DNA from: Clarireedia homoeocarpa
Lineage: Eukaryota > Ascomycota > Leotiomycetes > Helotiales > Rutstroemiaceae
NCBI GenBank assembly: GCA_001465935.1
Contig: LNKV01000020.1
Location: 441,252 to 505,251, forward strand
Direction of reading: 5' to 3'
Length of the DNA stretch: 64,000 nt
A model generated the notes under the pieces. That model was not told where the DNA came from. It worked only from the letters and a program-made list of their open reading frames with translations, and did no database searches. This document shows, in pieces, positions 31,004 through 43,648 of the stretch; position 1 is the first letter of the stretch, and each line of letters starts with the position of its first letter. Made by a program: the position numbers and the translations under genes.

Positions 31004-32120
31004 ACCGGGTATGATGGGGCGTGCTGAAGTAGGACGATGGTGCTGAAAAGCTATCTGACATAACGGATTCGTAGAGGGATAGATGATAATGATGGTAGCA
31101 TTGCTGTCAGGACTCGGGAAATAATTTTGGAGATGATTCACTCTTTTAAATGCAACCCTCTAATTATAGAAACCTACATTCGTTCACCCTCCGTTTTGAG
31201 TGCTAATGAAATGCCGATCTGTCAGCTGAGACACAAACTCAATGATGCCCTCTGTCCTATTTGACGAGGTTCATATTCGGTTGCAGTAAATATCGTTGAT
31301 CACGTGTGCGACCGCTGCTCGTTGATAAATCCGCGATGTGAACTTCTACTCTGTCCGAGAAGGCAGAACCCAGAAAGAGTTGCCGATAAGTTGCCGATTT
31401 GCACACACTTAGGGGAAAGACCTAAGGCACGTATCGTTCGACATTCATTATACTCAAGTCGTGGAAACGCCCTTCGAATGTGCAGCACCTTTCACTTTGG
31501 AGACTCTGAAACTCTGGTCGCGTCGCACTCGTGCAAGCACCCATTTCGACGCGCAACCGCTGCCTGCAGTACATAGCAAATCGAAGTGTTTGGGGCATAT
31601 CCTATTATCAACGGGATAAGTGCACTTCTAATTAAAAGGTCGCGAGTTGTTTGCTTGCAAGAAAAGCCTTAGCTTGACAACAAATGTCTAGACTTGCAGA
31701 CGTCAGCAACCGCGGAATTACCGTACGGTACTGTATCAAGTACGGTCTGTGCGGGTACGAATAGCGAGTACGCGTATTGAATACGGTGCCAAGATAGGGG
31801 GGGGGGACCCGCGTGTGGAGAGTCATGCCCTGACGAATAACATCGCTGCAACACAGCCCTACGAAGCAAAATAAACTCCCGAGACTTTCTAGAACGACGG
31901 TAATTTTCTTATCTTCGGCATGAAGCTATTAATTTCATTGTTTTCAGGTTCTAGACATCAAAATGTCACCAAGATCGACACTGCCACAAATGCGTGTTGA
32001 AATCTCAATCTGTGAAGAAGCTTTCCAGAGAGGCTTTTCTATATCTTCTCGCATCCTCGCTCTCAACCTTTCAGGGAATATTGTCATCTAATCTTATATC
32101 ACACAATCCATTCTCATAAC
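31004..32120. other. Intergenic
   Basis: About 1.1 kb between the repeat-peptide gene and the glucosyltransferase gene. No coding frame with a protein-like composition was found. A G run lies near 31800. Confidence 0.35.
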
Positions 32121-35006
32121 ATGGGACGGCCACATCAAGACTCAGTAAGCGAGGACATCGACTGGGATGCTCCACCTCCGTACGAGCTGAATTTCAGGAA
32201 CGATTACCTTGATGCGTCGACAGCAGTGCTAGGTAAAAATTTCTTCGGCTATGGTTCCATACTTCATGAGCTGACATCTATTCAGATAATGGCAGGATTA
32301 GCATGCAATTTGTGGGAAGCAATACCTTACCTCCATTTCCTTCCCCCCAACCAATCCACGAAGACGCACAACAACTCACTGTACAACTATATCCTCGGCT
32401 TAATATAGTAATTCAGATTGTTGGAAGTCGAGGTAAGTGCTCATGAGCCTAATTCCCTGAGTAAACTCTTATTCAAATCAGGTGATGTTCAGCCATTCAT
32501 AGCATTGGGAAACGAACTTCAGGTTGCCGGCCATCGTGTTCGCATTGCGACCCATGACGTGTTCCGTGATTTTGTACATGAAAGTGGTTTGGAGTTTTAT
32601 CCAATCGGAGGGGACCCAGCCGAGTTGATGGCTGTAAGTATATCCTACTATCATCCCTCGACTTCGTATTAACAGGTTGCTGCAAGTACATGGTGCGGAA
32701 CCCTGGTATTCTACCAAGCATGGGGACTATGCTCAGTGGAGAAATTGCGAAGAAGAGAAAGATGATCTGTAAAATGCTTGAAGGATGTTGGAATTCATGT
32801 ATCGAGCCTGATCCAATCACCAACACGCCATTTGTTGCAGAAGCAATCATCGCAAATCCTCCAAGTTTTGCCCATGTTCACTGCGCTCAAGCATTGGGTA
32901 TTCCAGTCCATCTTATGTTCACGATGCCCTGGACGGCTACAAGATCATTTCCACATCCGCTATCAAACATTCAGACAACAGAGACGAATCCTTCGACGGC
33001 GAACTTCCTCTCCTATGGTCTGGTGGATGTGATGACTTGGCAGGGGTAAGTTACTCTTGGCAGTATATTCAAGTTGCGTCACTAATTCATTCGAAGACTT
33101 GGAGATGTTGTAAATCACTGGCGAAAGAAAAAATTGAACCTCGAACCGGTGCCTGTCATGACTGGAGCACATTTAATGGACTCCCTTGATATTCCTATGA
33201 CTTATTGTTGGTCACCAGCTCTAATACCAAAGCCAGCAGACTGGCCGTCGCATATAGGTATGTATTAAGCTTGTACGTCAGAAACTGAGGCTAAGCAATT
33301 ATATAGATGTCTCTGGCTTCTTCTTCAGACCACCACCATCATATGATCCTAACCCCCGAATACTTGGATTCTTAGAAGCTGGCCCGAAGCCCATCTATAT
33401 TGGCTTTGGAAGTATTGTGATGGATGACTCAACGAAGATGACCGCCACCATTGTCGAAGCTGTTCAACAATGCGGTGTTCGAGCCATTGTGTCGAAGGGA
33501 TGGAGTAAACTTGGTCAAAATGTGGAGCATCCAAACATACTCTTTATCGACGATTACCCTCATGGTAAGCGACTAAAGTCTCTTCCAAAGTTTAAAACTA
33601 ACATACACAACCAGAATTGCTTTTCAAGAATGTCTCTGCAGTCATCCATCATGGGGGTGCCGGAACAACAGCATGCGGTCTTCTCAACGGTCGACCCACC
33701 GCGATCGTTCCATTTTTCGGAGAGTAGGTCTTCAAGTCACGTCTGTACATGAAATCACGCTCACTAGGATAGTCAACCATTTTGGGGAAACATGGTTGCA
33801 GCAGCAGGTGCAGGCCCTTTACCAATCGACCACAAATCATTAGATGTGCCAACACTCGTCAATACCATTCAGTTCTGTCTAGCACCTGATACGCTGGAAG
33901 CCGCACAAATCTTAGCCGATAGAATGCGACACGAAAATGGCGTCAAGGAAGCTGTCAATTCATTCCACCGCAACCTTCCGATCAAAGACATCAGCTGTGA
34001 ACTCATGCCCGAGCATCCCGCCACCTGGTACTGGAAGAAGGGCAAGAAACATCTCAAGCTATCTCATCAAGCCGCTTCCACTCTTGTCGAGAATCAGAAA
34101 ATCAACCCGAGCGATCTCACAATGTATGTATAGGAATGATACTTTGCGATGATTATATCATTAACTGAAACCCACAGCTACAAATCTAAACCAATCCTCA
34201 TAAAGAACCGACGCTGGGAGCCTATCACCGCCAGTACCTCCGCCGCTGTTGACAGTTTGTTCGATGTTGGCTTTTCGATGGGAAATGTAGTCGGGAAATC
34301 CAGAAAGGAATATCGCAACATGCGTGGTAAGCCCCGTGAAGACGGAACAAATCATTCTAGATTCCACGCTGGCACCATCGCCGCAGGAAAAGGACTCGGA
34401 GGAGTCGGAATGGCACTTACGAAGTCGGCGATTGATGTCCCGCTTGCATTCACGGAAGGATTTCATAATATTCCTACTCTCTACGGGGACAAAATCAGGG
34501 ATCATGGGCCCGTAGGTGATTGGAAAAGCGGAGGCATTGTCGGTCTGAAGGTAAGAACATTTTCGGAGTATTCAGATCGTAGTTGTATCATTACTAACCA
34601 TGTTCCTCTTCGTAGAATTTAGGATACGGTATTGCGGACGGGTACATTGGATTGCTCAAGCAGCCTATCGAAGGTGCGATCAAAGAAGGCGGCAAGGGAT
34701 TCGCGAAGGGTGTAGGAAAAGGAACTGTTGGGTTTCTGACGAAGCCGACCTCAGGTACGATCTTCTCCCCAGAATCCCCTACGGAAAAATCCATATTAAC
34801 TCTGAGTAGCCATCTTCGGTTTATTTGCATACCCCGCACTAGGTTTATATCGTAGCCTGAGCGCGGCGACATGTCACGGGGCTCAAGGGAAGATCATGCT
34901 AGCGCAGAAGAATTATGGCGAGTTTCTTGCGATGACACAGCCGTTTGAGAAGAAAGCTGTTCATAGTCTGATTGAGGATTTCGAATGGAAGGTTAATGGG
35001 CGTTGA
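32121..35006 (+). CDS. Sterol-glucosyltransferase-like UDP-glycosyltransferase
   Basis: Eleven exons with in-frame splicing give 785 residues: 32121-32232, 32286-32432, 32482-32633, 32687-33045, 33097-33257, 33307-33564, 33615-33723, 33773-34123, 34178-34550, 34616-34754 and 34810-35006. The N-terminal glycosyltransferase-28 fold has LNIVIQIVGSRGDVQPFIAL and GHRVRIATHDVF. The C-terminal donor-binding region has PIYIGFGSIV and VIHHGGAGTTACGLLNGRPT, then PFFGDQPFWG, the UDP-sugar signature. A C-terminal region of about 250 residues (GTIAAGKGLGG, KNLGYGIADGYIGLLKQP) is usual in the fungal sterol 3-beta-glucosyltransferase-like subgroup that lacks GRAM and PH domains. It probably glucosylates a sterol or similar lipid; the acceptor is not shown. 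All catalytic motifs appear intact. Confidence 0.9.
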
Positions 35007-35647
35007 GAAATGGAGGATTGGGATGCTAGGAGAAGGCTGTGATGAAATGGTTTTGAAATCGCTCATGGTGTTGGGGAAATATGGACAGCTAAAAGAGCAG
35101 GAAGTCCATGTTAACTTAGTATATTTTTAGACATGATACTGAATTATTATTTTCTTTGTTTAAATATCCGAAACTATTACAGACACACAGATAAGATGAG
35201 AGCTGTGCTTTTGGATGTTTAGGAGGCGCACTTAAGATACTATCCTCATCAGAAGTGCGCGCGCATGACAAAAAGGACAGGTCCTCGAGAAATTACACTT
35301 CATTATGCTGATAAGTTTAACATTTGACTTGCACAGTAAAGGCACCAGATTTTAACTTAAAGCCGCAGCATCTTCAAATATCAGAGTTTTGAAACGAGAT
35401 ATATTAATGGATATATTACAGTGTTCCCATGAGCCCTAAGTTCTACAGATTAACCAAAACCACCGATCTTAGCGGTAGATGTAATCACTGCTTCCCCTTT
35501 CCCTCAAAACTCCATGCAATACATATAGATTCAAATTCTATAGTATCATAATTCAATCAAAGGCGCCATGGCATAAGTGACACCCTCTTTTTCCCGTTAT
35601 ATCCAACAAATGAAATTCTCCTCCTATCTACACCTCTACACAAGGTA
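35007..35647. other. Intergenic, convergent gene ends
   Basis: About 640 bp of AT-rich 3' flanks between the glucosyltransferase and RTA1-like genes. No gene seen. Confidence 0.4.
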
Positions 35648-36562
35648 TTAGACTTCCGCAAGATTGATGTAACTCTCATCATAAGCTCCTTTTTTGACCC
35701 CACCCTTAGGGAACACATCTCCTGCGTGTACGAAATGGAAAAGCACCTGCACAACAAACATCGGCGCCGTGTCTCCAATATACATGTAGACCTCATGTAT
35801 CATCAACGCCCCATCATTTCCCTGCGCAAACTCCACAATCCTGTATACGCATCTCCCAATAATAAGCGCCGCACCAACAAACAGGAGCGTAAGCAACCTA
35901 TGCCAAGTATACTTGCCAGTCTGAGGGACGGTGAAACTCTTTGTAGACCCGGAGATGCGACGTTCGAAAATGATAGCGATGCTGAGGAAGAAGCCGAAGA
36001 AAAGCAGTTGGAAGAGTAATCCAACAAGCATAATTTTCTGACCTAGATCAGCCATGGAGGCCTGCGCCATCATTCCTCCTCCGCCTGCTTGCATGAAGAA
36101 TGAGACGACGTCGCCCGTGACGAAGATTTTGGTGACAATCTGAGGGCGGATGACAGATGCGGATGGGGAGTTTACGAAGAGAACGATTCGACCGTAAATC
36201 ATGTAGATGGTGGCGGCATAGAGTGATGGTGGAAGAATGATGAATAGACTTTGACCGATGTATTTCATGAGGTTTGTGGGATCTTTGGCAGATGAGTAGC
36301 GGAAGGCATATCCTGCTGTCATCACTAGGAGCGGAGGATTAGCACGTAAGGCATGGGCAAATTGGAGGAGAAACCTACTGATACTTCCAACTGTCATCGG
36401 GGTGTAGAACCATGTTCGTTTCATAATCATTTGGATCAGATGCATCACTGCACTGATTCCGAACAGTATACCAGCTACTGTTGCGCCCGCCGTGCTAGGA
36501 TCGTAGTGATACAGCGCATAGGGCTTAGAGGTCGCATCTGAAGTAGTGTTGGTGCTGGACAT
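35648..36562 (-). CDS. RTA1-like seven-helix membrane protein
   Basis: Reverse-strand exons 36562-36385 and 36324-35648 give 284 residues. The 60-bp intron is in frame and has no stop, so it reads through as coding; it was removed because the spliced product PMTVGMMTAGYAFRY matches the family, and it has GT/AG ends and a GCTAAT branch site. The start at 36562 was preferred to 36619, which would add 19 atypical residues. Seven hydrophobic helices and the motifs YIGQSLFIILPPSLYAA, TGDVVSFFMQAGGGG and GDTAPMF identify the RTA1/RSB1 family. Members act in the plasma membrane in lipid or sphingoid-base translocation and in resistance to 7-aminocholesterol. The exact role here is unknown. Confidence 0.88.
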   Translation of the reverse strand: MSSTNTTSDATSKPYALYHYDPSTAGATVAGILFGISAVMHLIQMIMKRTWFYTPMTVGSISRFLLQFAHALRANPPLLVMTAGYAFRYSSAKDPTNLMKYIGQSLFIILPPSLYAATIYMIYGRIVLFVNSPSASVIRPQIVTKIFVTGDVVSFFMQAGGGGMMAQASMADLGQKIMLVGLLFQLLFFGFFLSIAIIFERRISGSTKSFTVPQTGKYTWHRLLTLLFVGAALIIGRCVYRIVEFAQGNDGALMIHEVYMYIGDTAPMFVVQVLFHFVHAGDVFPKGGVKKGAYDESYINLAEV

Positions 36563-38602
36563 TGTGATGCGACGGTCGTAAATATGATGTCGTAGAAGAA
36601 ATAAAAATATGCTATTCAAGAAATGGGGGCGATAAGGATATCAAAGGAAAGTAGACAATAGTCGTATCCTGGTCTGAAAAGGAGTGATACTAACGAGGGT
36701 AGTACAGAGGGAGTAATTCCACAAACCACAAAAAGGAATGAAAGAACAGTGTCTGTTATTGCAGTAAGATAAATGACAATGATAGAATATGGGAAGATAA
36801 CCGTGAGGAAATCATAACAATGATATACAACCACGCAGCCTCAGCAGCCCACCTAACAGAATCCCACAATGGCGGCATTAACCACTCCCCATTAGCCATT
36901 CATTTCCCACATCGCCCTCACTCTCAAACGTTGTAACCGTAAATCGTATCCGTATAGACCACTCACAGCACCCTAACAGGGGGCAAACAAGCAGTCAACG
37001 ACATTCCAACGGAAATAATATGGGTCGAGACTGCAGATTCCCCTGAAACAGAAGTTCGGATTCAGCCCGAAATAACATCAAGCTCGAACTCGACATCTTC
37101 GCCCAGCAATAACCTTAACTGCACTTCAGGCAACGAATCGGAGGCGATGAAGTACGATGAAATACGATGAAATACGATGAATACGCGTATACGGCTAAAA
37201 TGAGGTTGAAGCGGCGGTGCAAAAATATCGAACTGTGAGATTGTGCCCCACAATTTTAGGCTTAGCTTAGTCCGAGTCCGAGGGTGCGAGTCCGAAGTGT
37301 GCGAGGTTTTCCATGTGACATGATGGGAATGAAGACGGTTGTTCGAAATCAGATTGTTACTTGTAGATATCACCGACTTCGAGACGCACATCTTATGAAG
37401 ATATCTCAAATGAAGATATAACGTCGTGCCGACAGCTACGCTTCCGTTTCGTCATCAGGACTTTGGCACAACCGAGTAGTCCAGGCCGCGTTGAGGTCGC
37501 ATCAATATTGCATTCGCTATAAAAGATTATGTCTCGCTCAGATAGCACTTGCAATGCTGAGGAAATTCATGCCACAGGATATCTAGAACTCCAGAATTCT
37601 CATGGTTATGGGCGTTGCGAGCGGTGTAAGACGCGATTGCTCTTCGCGCTCGAAACACCGCTTTCCAAGGTTGAGTTTCGTGTGACCTTTGTATCGCATC
37701 ATGTGATTAGGGTCAAGTTTGCATCTGACACGCAATTCCAGGTTCCTTTTAAGGATTGCAAATTCCTCTTTTTCACAGGCTCTGCGCTCATTCTTCTATC
37801 TATCTTGTTTGTTTCAAAAATCACGTGTCTCAAAAGTTGCCAGCAAGTAACTTCCCAGGAGGCATTTAGCCTGCGCATCAAATAACCCATTCTTCCGATA
37901 AGCGTCGAGATGATCATACCTGGATTTGAAATCAATTTCCAATTACACGTCTCCAATCAGACCCACCCAAACTATCTTTAAGTATAAGATCATGTAACAA
38001 AACCATCGGCAAGTCTTGGTTGGTGTACATTTTCCTTAAAAATAGGCTGTTGGATGGCCTAGTGGTTGCAAGCACACTCGCTACTACATATACTACGGCT
38101 TCTTTGACATCTAAGCCGAAATATTGTCCACATGGTATGAAATAAATGAAGTTTTATATTACCGTCGTGTATATTCACCCCGGTTTGTGGGGAAGCTGGG
38201 AGATGAACCTTGCTCTATGGATTATTCCCCGGATTCATGTACACCTTTCGTTTATCAAAGCCACCGAAGAAACAGTGTGCTTGCCGAGGTGCCTACCCAT
38301 CACGGGGAATAATGTGTTCTCCATGGTTCCTAAGACGGAAGACAGCTCCTAGAAGCTCTTATCAGGTCCAGTTTATTACATGCAACCGATCTAAATCCGA
38401 GAGATAGGTTGATTTCTCCAGAAATGAGATTAGATCAAACCAGTTTTATCGATCAATGGAATTTGGGCCAATACCACGTTCTATTCATCCCTGGTCAGCG
38501 TAATATAAGTATTTCATATATGATCCCTCCATCCGCAGATTTTCCCACAGTCCTGCATACCTTTCATTCAAATCCAATTCCGCATTGCTCCCAGCCTGCA
38601 AA
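36563..38602. other. Intergenic
   Basis: About 2 kb. A short aaatacgatg-type tandem repeat lies near 37150-37185. A plus-strand frame of 118 codons at 37529 has no recognisable feature. No gene is supported. Confidence 0.35.
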
Positions 38603-40125
38603 ATGAAGTTCCAAACAATTGTACCGCTTGTGGCTCTTCTCTCGAGTGCATCGGCACACACGATCTTCATGCAATTAGAAGCCGAAGGCACCCTTTACAG
38701 TCAGTTGGCCCACGTTGGCTAAACCCAATGAACCATGGCTAACAAGCACCAGATACCAGTTATGCTATCCGGACGCCATCCTACGACGGTGTACGTAATT
38801 CTAGTTCCTTCCTGCACGCCGTATACTGACACGCTGAAAAGCCCATCCAAGATGTTACTACCGACCCCATAGCATGCAACGGAGGGCCCAACCCCACTAT
38901 GTCCTCAGCAAATGTCATCAACGTGAAGGCTGGAGACACCGTACAAGCAGTCTGGAGACATACTCTTACGAGTACGTCATCATCTTCACAATGCTTTACA
39001 CAGATATTAACAAAGACTAGGCACTGAGGCGAACGATCAAATATATGTCATTGACCCGAGCCACAAGGTAAATATCCCATGCTATAAGCGAAAACCTATC
39101 GCTGACCAGATCAGGGACCAGTCATGGCATACATGAAGAAAGTCGACGACGCAACGACAGCCTCAGGAGTCGGAGGTGGCTGGTTCAAGATTTCCCAAGC
39201 TGGTCTTAATGTTGCGAGTTAGTATTGCACTTCTACTCACCGTCGGGGAAGAAAAGAGAATTATACTAATTAGATGCTACAGCACAAGATTGGGCAGTCA
39301 CAGACCTAGTAATTATCATCAATCAAAGATGCATTCATCGAAAATCTAACACATCAATAGATTGCCAACAAAGGATATCAAGCCATTACAATCCCATCCT
39401 GCATCGCCAATGGACAGTATCTGCTACGTGCTGAAATCATCGCTTTACACTCTGGTATGATGACCAAGATCTCGCTCCTGTTGTGATTCGGAATGTTGAC
39501 CTTTCATCTACATCTAGCAAGTTCATCAGGAGGAGCTCAATTCTATGTATGTCCCTGATCCAACACCTCCATCTCAACCTTCACCCTGCTGACATTATCT
39601 AGATGGAATGTGCACAGATAAACGTCTCCGGCGGAACAGGCACTTCAACACCATCGACTGTCTCCCTACCTGGAGCATATAGCGTACGCATTATTTCCTT
39701 TCCACTCTTACCCCCTTCTTGACCATTCTTACCCCCCTCGACCACTCGCCCCCCCTCCTTCAAAACCTTTTCCCCTCATCTCCAACTACTAACTCCCCTC
39801 CCCCCTCTCCCACAGGCCTCCGACCCCGGAATCCTAATCAACATCTACCAAACCCTCAGCTCCTATATAATCCCCGGTCCCTCCCCCTTCGTATGCGGTG
39901 GATCCTCCTCCCCCAACCCCACATCCACAACCCCCACCACCTCCAAATCCACAACCCTCCTAACCAGCACCAAAACCAGCAGCTCCGCCGCATCAACACC
40001 AACAGGCGCCGTAGCGCCAATTTACGGCCAATGCGGCGGCACAGGATGGACAGGCGCAACCGTCTGCGCGGCGGGGAGCACGTGCAAGGCCTCGAGTACT
40101 TATTATAGTGAGTTTTTGACCTTTT

Positions 40126-40170
<45 letters not shown>

Positions 40171-40239
40171 AAGGAGGTAGAAGGGGGGAACGAAGAATGA
40201 AGAAAGCTAATGGAGATTTCAGGTCAATGTCTACCGTAA
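38603..40239 (+). CDS. AA9 lytic polysaccharide monooxygenase with CBM1
   Basis: Eleven exons, several very short, join in frame to 320 residues: 38603-38699, 38753-38790, 38842-38971, 39021-39067, 39115-39217, 39274-39308, 39361-39454, 39518-39546, 39603-39683, 39816-40107 and 40223-40239. The signal peptide ends SASA, leaving His19 (HTIFMQL) as the N-terminal copper ligand. The second ligand is the His of VWRHT (about 85), and the axial Tyr lies in GGAQFYMECAQ. A Ser/Thr/Pro linker leads to a type-1 cellulose-binding module, YGQCGGTGWTGATVC to SQCLP, with conserved cysteines and aromatics. The enzyme is secreted and oxidatively cleaves cellulose, working with cellulases and electron donors such as cellobiose dehydrogenase. 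The last exon codes only the final residues after a (gt)n-bearing intron. Confidence 0.93.
40133..40162 (+). repeat. (gt)n microsatellite in the last AA9 intron
   Basis: About 15 GT units in intron 10 of the AA9 gene. Variation here would not alter the protein. Confidence 0.9.
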
Positions 40240-41325
40240 ACCGATGGATAGTTTAAGGAGCTTATTTGGTGATGGAGGAAGAGGAAGAGGAAGGACGGAG
40301 ATTTGATAAGGACGTGATGGACGTGAAGTGATATGATATGATATAGGTTCGACTGAAATAGCCCGCAAAAGGGAGATTCATGGCGTGCACGCATGAGGAG
40401 AGGAGATTTCGGGGGTAGCGGTTATATTATGCGTCGTATTGTATGTACATAGAAGAGCGAGCATCAATGGAACCAGCTATATTTCGTCTTACGGATGATG
40501 ATAATATGGAAGTTACATGTTGTACTAGATTCTCTATTTTATTCTTGGAATTCCTTCTATGGTGAGGGTCCTTGTCTCTTTTGTGCACATTCTGGCAACT
40601 CTCTTATTTTTTTGGGTGGGGGGTTGGTTGTGGATATACTGATATCTACTATATACTGTAACCTTACCTTTTGGGATCTCTATTCAACCCAACTGATATG
40701 TCTATATTAAATTATGAAACGATCAATAGCATTATCGACTTCGCTTTTTTCAAAAATGCTAAGAGATCTTCTGGAGGGCAAATAGTAAAAGAAAGCAACA
40801 TATGAATACCAACTTCATAAACTTGTAGGGGAAAAGCAAGCAGTTCAAGCGGTTGTCACCTACCTTTGGCGCATGGCATGAAACACAGAATTGATTAGCA
40901 GCAACTTATCTTCCAATCAATCTGGCCATATTAACGACAAATTTCAGATTTTTATTCGATATTGACTTGACACTTAAGTGGAAAGAGGGGTTTTGGTTCC
41001 AACCCCTCATTTTTCCCGGCCGATTGGTAATGTTCCTCCAATTGGTGTAGCGCATTCTATAACACGGCGCTTAACACTTCCTCATTCTGTCGCGACTAGC
41101 CAATCTCTCAATCGATTGATTGAGTTTTAAGTATACAATACCCGTTCTTAATCGCGGCATACAAGCGAAGCACTTAATCGCCGAACGCGAGCAATCAAAT
41201 CGGTTGGCTAATCGCCTCGCGATACACCAAATCTCCAAAAATTTGGCCCTAAACGCTCCTCACCCAACATTAACCATCAACACTGCGCGTGTTGCTCCCC
41301 TCGCGATCCCCAAGGATGTCTTAAA
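40240..41325. other. Intergenic
   Basis: About 1.1 kb between the AA9 gene and the PD-(D/E)XK-like gene. No supported gene. Confidence 0.35.
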
Positions 41326-42878
41326 ATGCCAGGCGTTTCCTCGACAGAATCGAGATCACCTCGTCCGATACCTCCAAAACGCTCATTCGCAGATTTCGAC
41401 GAGCCTAACCCTACCTCATCACGGCCTGGCACGGCGAAGCGATTCAGAATTGAGACCGAGGAAGCAAGGCAAGAGGCCAAGGTATTTCAATATCCCTTCA
41501 TGCCGGTCAACGACTGATGGGGAAGTTCGTGCAGACTGTACAGCAACAGCCAAAGCCTCTCCCTCTCAAGCGTCCACACGCATCATTCCTCGAAGACCTT
41601 GTCGACCCGCTCCCTTCGAGTCCTGCTCCGAAAAGATACCGTCCTGAGTCTGTCGATGGATTTGTTACTCAGTGGATCGAGTCTGGTTCAGAACTGGACT
41701 GCCGGTCGGATACTCTTCTTGGTTCGGAATTAGAATCCTACCGAGAAAGACACTGTCGGTCGGATACTCTTCTTGGTCACACAGATCGCGACCTGATCCC
41801 CAGGAGACTTACAAAGTCGGCGCCAAATATGGAGTTCGCACGAGATACTGAGGGATTCCTTGTGCCGCCGACACCCGCCCTCTCACACTCGTTCGGAGCA
41901 GATGCGAAATACGATTCGCAGTTTGATTCTCAAGTCGACTCACAGGCGTCTTTATACGCCGCATCGGTCGCGCCGTCGGATATGAGTGGTGCCTCTTCTG
42001 GTTCAAGTCGAAAGAAGCTTGTTGAGGACCCCTATTACCGGGATAATAACTTGGCTGAGAACAATATCTACATACGTTCTTTCTACGAAGAATTTCCGGT
42101 AGATATAGCCGGACTTGTTGATCACGTACGCAAGGACCGCGATTCACCGGGCCTATCACCAGATCAAGTCAAGCAAAATACGCGTTTGGAACACCTTGAG
42201 ATGGGCACCGGAGAACCCGATGTGGAAAGGTATTTCCATACTCACATCTTCCCTGATCCCGAACCAACGGACATTTTACAACGCACCGACAGAAATCCAA
42301 TGGCCAAGCATGCTGTTCCGGATTTCGGATCCAAGCTCAAGGTCAGTACTCCTATACCTGATATGCTTTATGGATATAACCGCCCTAGAGCATTTCCCCG
42401 GCAACAAGCCCAACTTCGCTCTATGGGAAATGAGATGGTAGCTAACACTCAGAGCCTGGTGTATCCGTTCTTTGTCATCGAGTTCAAGGCTGATGGTCCT
42501 GGAGGGTCTGGAAGTATGTGGGTGGCGACGAATCAATGTCTTGGAGGCTCTGCATCATGTGTTAACATTGCCGAACGCCTCAACCGCCAGCTGAGGCAAT
42601 GCAAGAACAAAACAGTCCGACCTATTGACAGTGCTGCATTCAGCATCGCTATGAACGGCACAGAGGCACGACTCTATATCTCGTGGAAGCATGATGAGCT
42701 CAAATACTACATGCGAAAAGTCGATAGTTTCTTGCTTCAGAAGCCCAACGATTACGTGGAGTTCCGGAAGTACGTCCGGAACATTATCGAATGGGGGAAA
42801 GACCAGCGCCTGAAAGAGATTCGAGACTCATTAGACGGCCTCCCAGCTAGCCAAGTCCCGCCCGCCACCTTCGGGTGA
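41326..42878 (+). CDS. PD-(D/E)XK nuclease-like protein with apparent late frameshift
   Basis: Exons 41326-41481 and 41535-42878 give 499 residues. The 53-bp intron, with a CTGATG branch region, removes a TGATG stop-start overlap at 41515. The N-terminus is disordered, with two PKR-type basic motifs (KRSFADF, KRPHASF). The conserved region runs from about 195 to 430 and includes PDMLYGYNR and YPFFVIEFKADGPGG, where the Asp and Glu-Phe-Lys fit the PD-(D/E)XK nuclease core. Fungal members are poorly characterised and occur near transposons and secretome genes. The frame ends TFG at 42878. In the +1 frame, from about 42841 to 43089, coding-like sequence continues (SQLAKSRPPPSGDS, then YWKLDTTYNRYFH), which points to an indel that cut off about 80 residues. 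Confidence 0.72.
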
Positions 42879-43089
42879 TTCCGCAAGCAGCAGCAGTTAC
42901 AAGCGCAAATCCTCGTCGTCTCGCGGACGTAACGGCAAGGCCAAAATCGTGCAGGAAGACCGCAACAGCGGAGCAAGTAAGTCATATTGGAAATTGGATA
43001 CTACATACAACCGTTACTTCCATAGCGATGCGGATGGAAACATCATCTGGGCGAAAGATGAGGAGCAGTCATCCTTAGCGCAGCAATAG
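42841..43089 (+). pseudogene. Frameshifted C-terminal tail of the PD-(D/E)XK-like gene
   Basis: In the +1 frame relative to the preceding gene this stretch is open to a TAG at 43087-43089. It reads as a Ser/Arg-rich linker followed by a compact segment with WKLDTTYNRYFHSDADG and IIWAKDEE. The composition is coding-like and there is no start codon, so it is best read as the lost tail of the gene at 41326. A base-call error in this assembly would give the same picture. Confidence 0.6.
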
Positions 43090-43648
43090 TGACTACGGGG
43101 CAATCCATCTCCCCTTGCAACATCGTCGGGTCATGCATCCTCGAGGTCGCCCGAAAGGGTCGAGCCGCAAGCAGCCATATTATGGAGCGGATAAGACATT
43201 CTTCCCTTCATTGAAGTTGTCACCCTTTGGATTGAGAATTGGCGGTTGATTTGAGCATGCTCTTGAAAAGCTCAGTGGAGGAACGAAAAAGGAAATAGGG
43301 GTCAAGTTGCCCAGTAGGACGTTGGAATATTCTCTATGGAAGACGATGGATGGAAAACGAGGCCCTTTACTTGTCGGGGACGATTTACGTCTCATACATG
43401 TTCAAGGCAGCTATAACTTGTAGTCGAGTATTCAATTGCCCTTGTTTTAGCTCATACTCGTGACCGTTACAGATGGTAAGGTTCTGGTGCCTACCTCCGT
43501 TTCTCCACGACCATATCTAAGAAAACTTTTGAGTGCCTTGTCATCCAAGCATCAAATTTTGAGCTCCGTTGCCAATGATTCCGTCGATACCATAAAAAAG
43601 AAGAGGAAAACAAAATTTAAGCCCCACGCAGACCAAGTACCACAAAGG
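43090..43648. other. Intergenic
   Basis: About 560 bp downstream of the PD-(D/E)XK-like gene. Nothing clear is coded on either strand. Confidence 0.35.

Noticed and set aside
30158..36562. RiPP-type biosynthetic cluster around the repeat precursor
   Set aside because: No UstYa-like (DUF3328) oxidase, tyrosinase or methyltransferase gene is visible nearby; the adjacent glucosyltransferase and RTA1-like genes look like ordinary neighbours.
37529..37885. 118-codon plus-strand ORF
   Set aside because: No domain, no splice support and a composition not clearly coding; left as intergenic.
38048..38105. Second tRNA-like A-box stretch (tggcctagtggtt)
   Set aside because: The expected GGTTCRANYCC B box and cloverleaf pairing are absent.
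39719..40108. 129-codon plus-strand ORF rich in Pro, Asn and Arg
   Set aside because: It is out of frame with the AA9 linker and CBM1 exon, which explains the same DNA fully.
41500..41535. Bicistronic stop-start (TGATG) translation coupling
   Set aside because: A 53-bp intron with GT-AG ends and a branch-like CTGATG removes the overlap and keeps the frame, which is far more usual in fungi.
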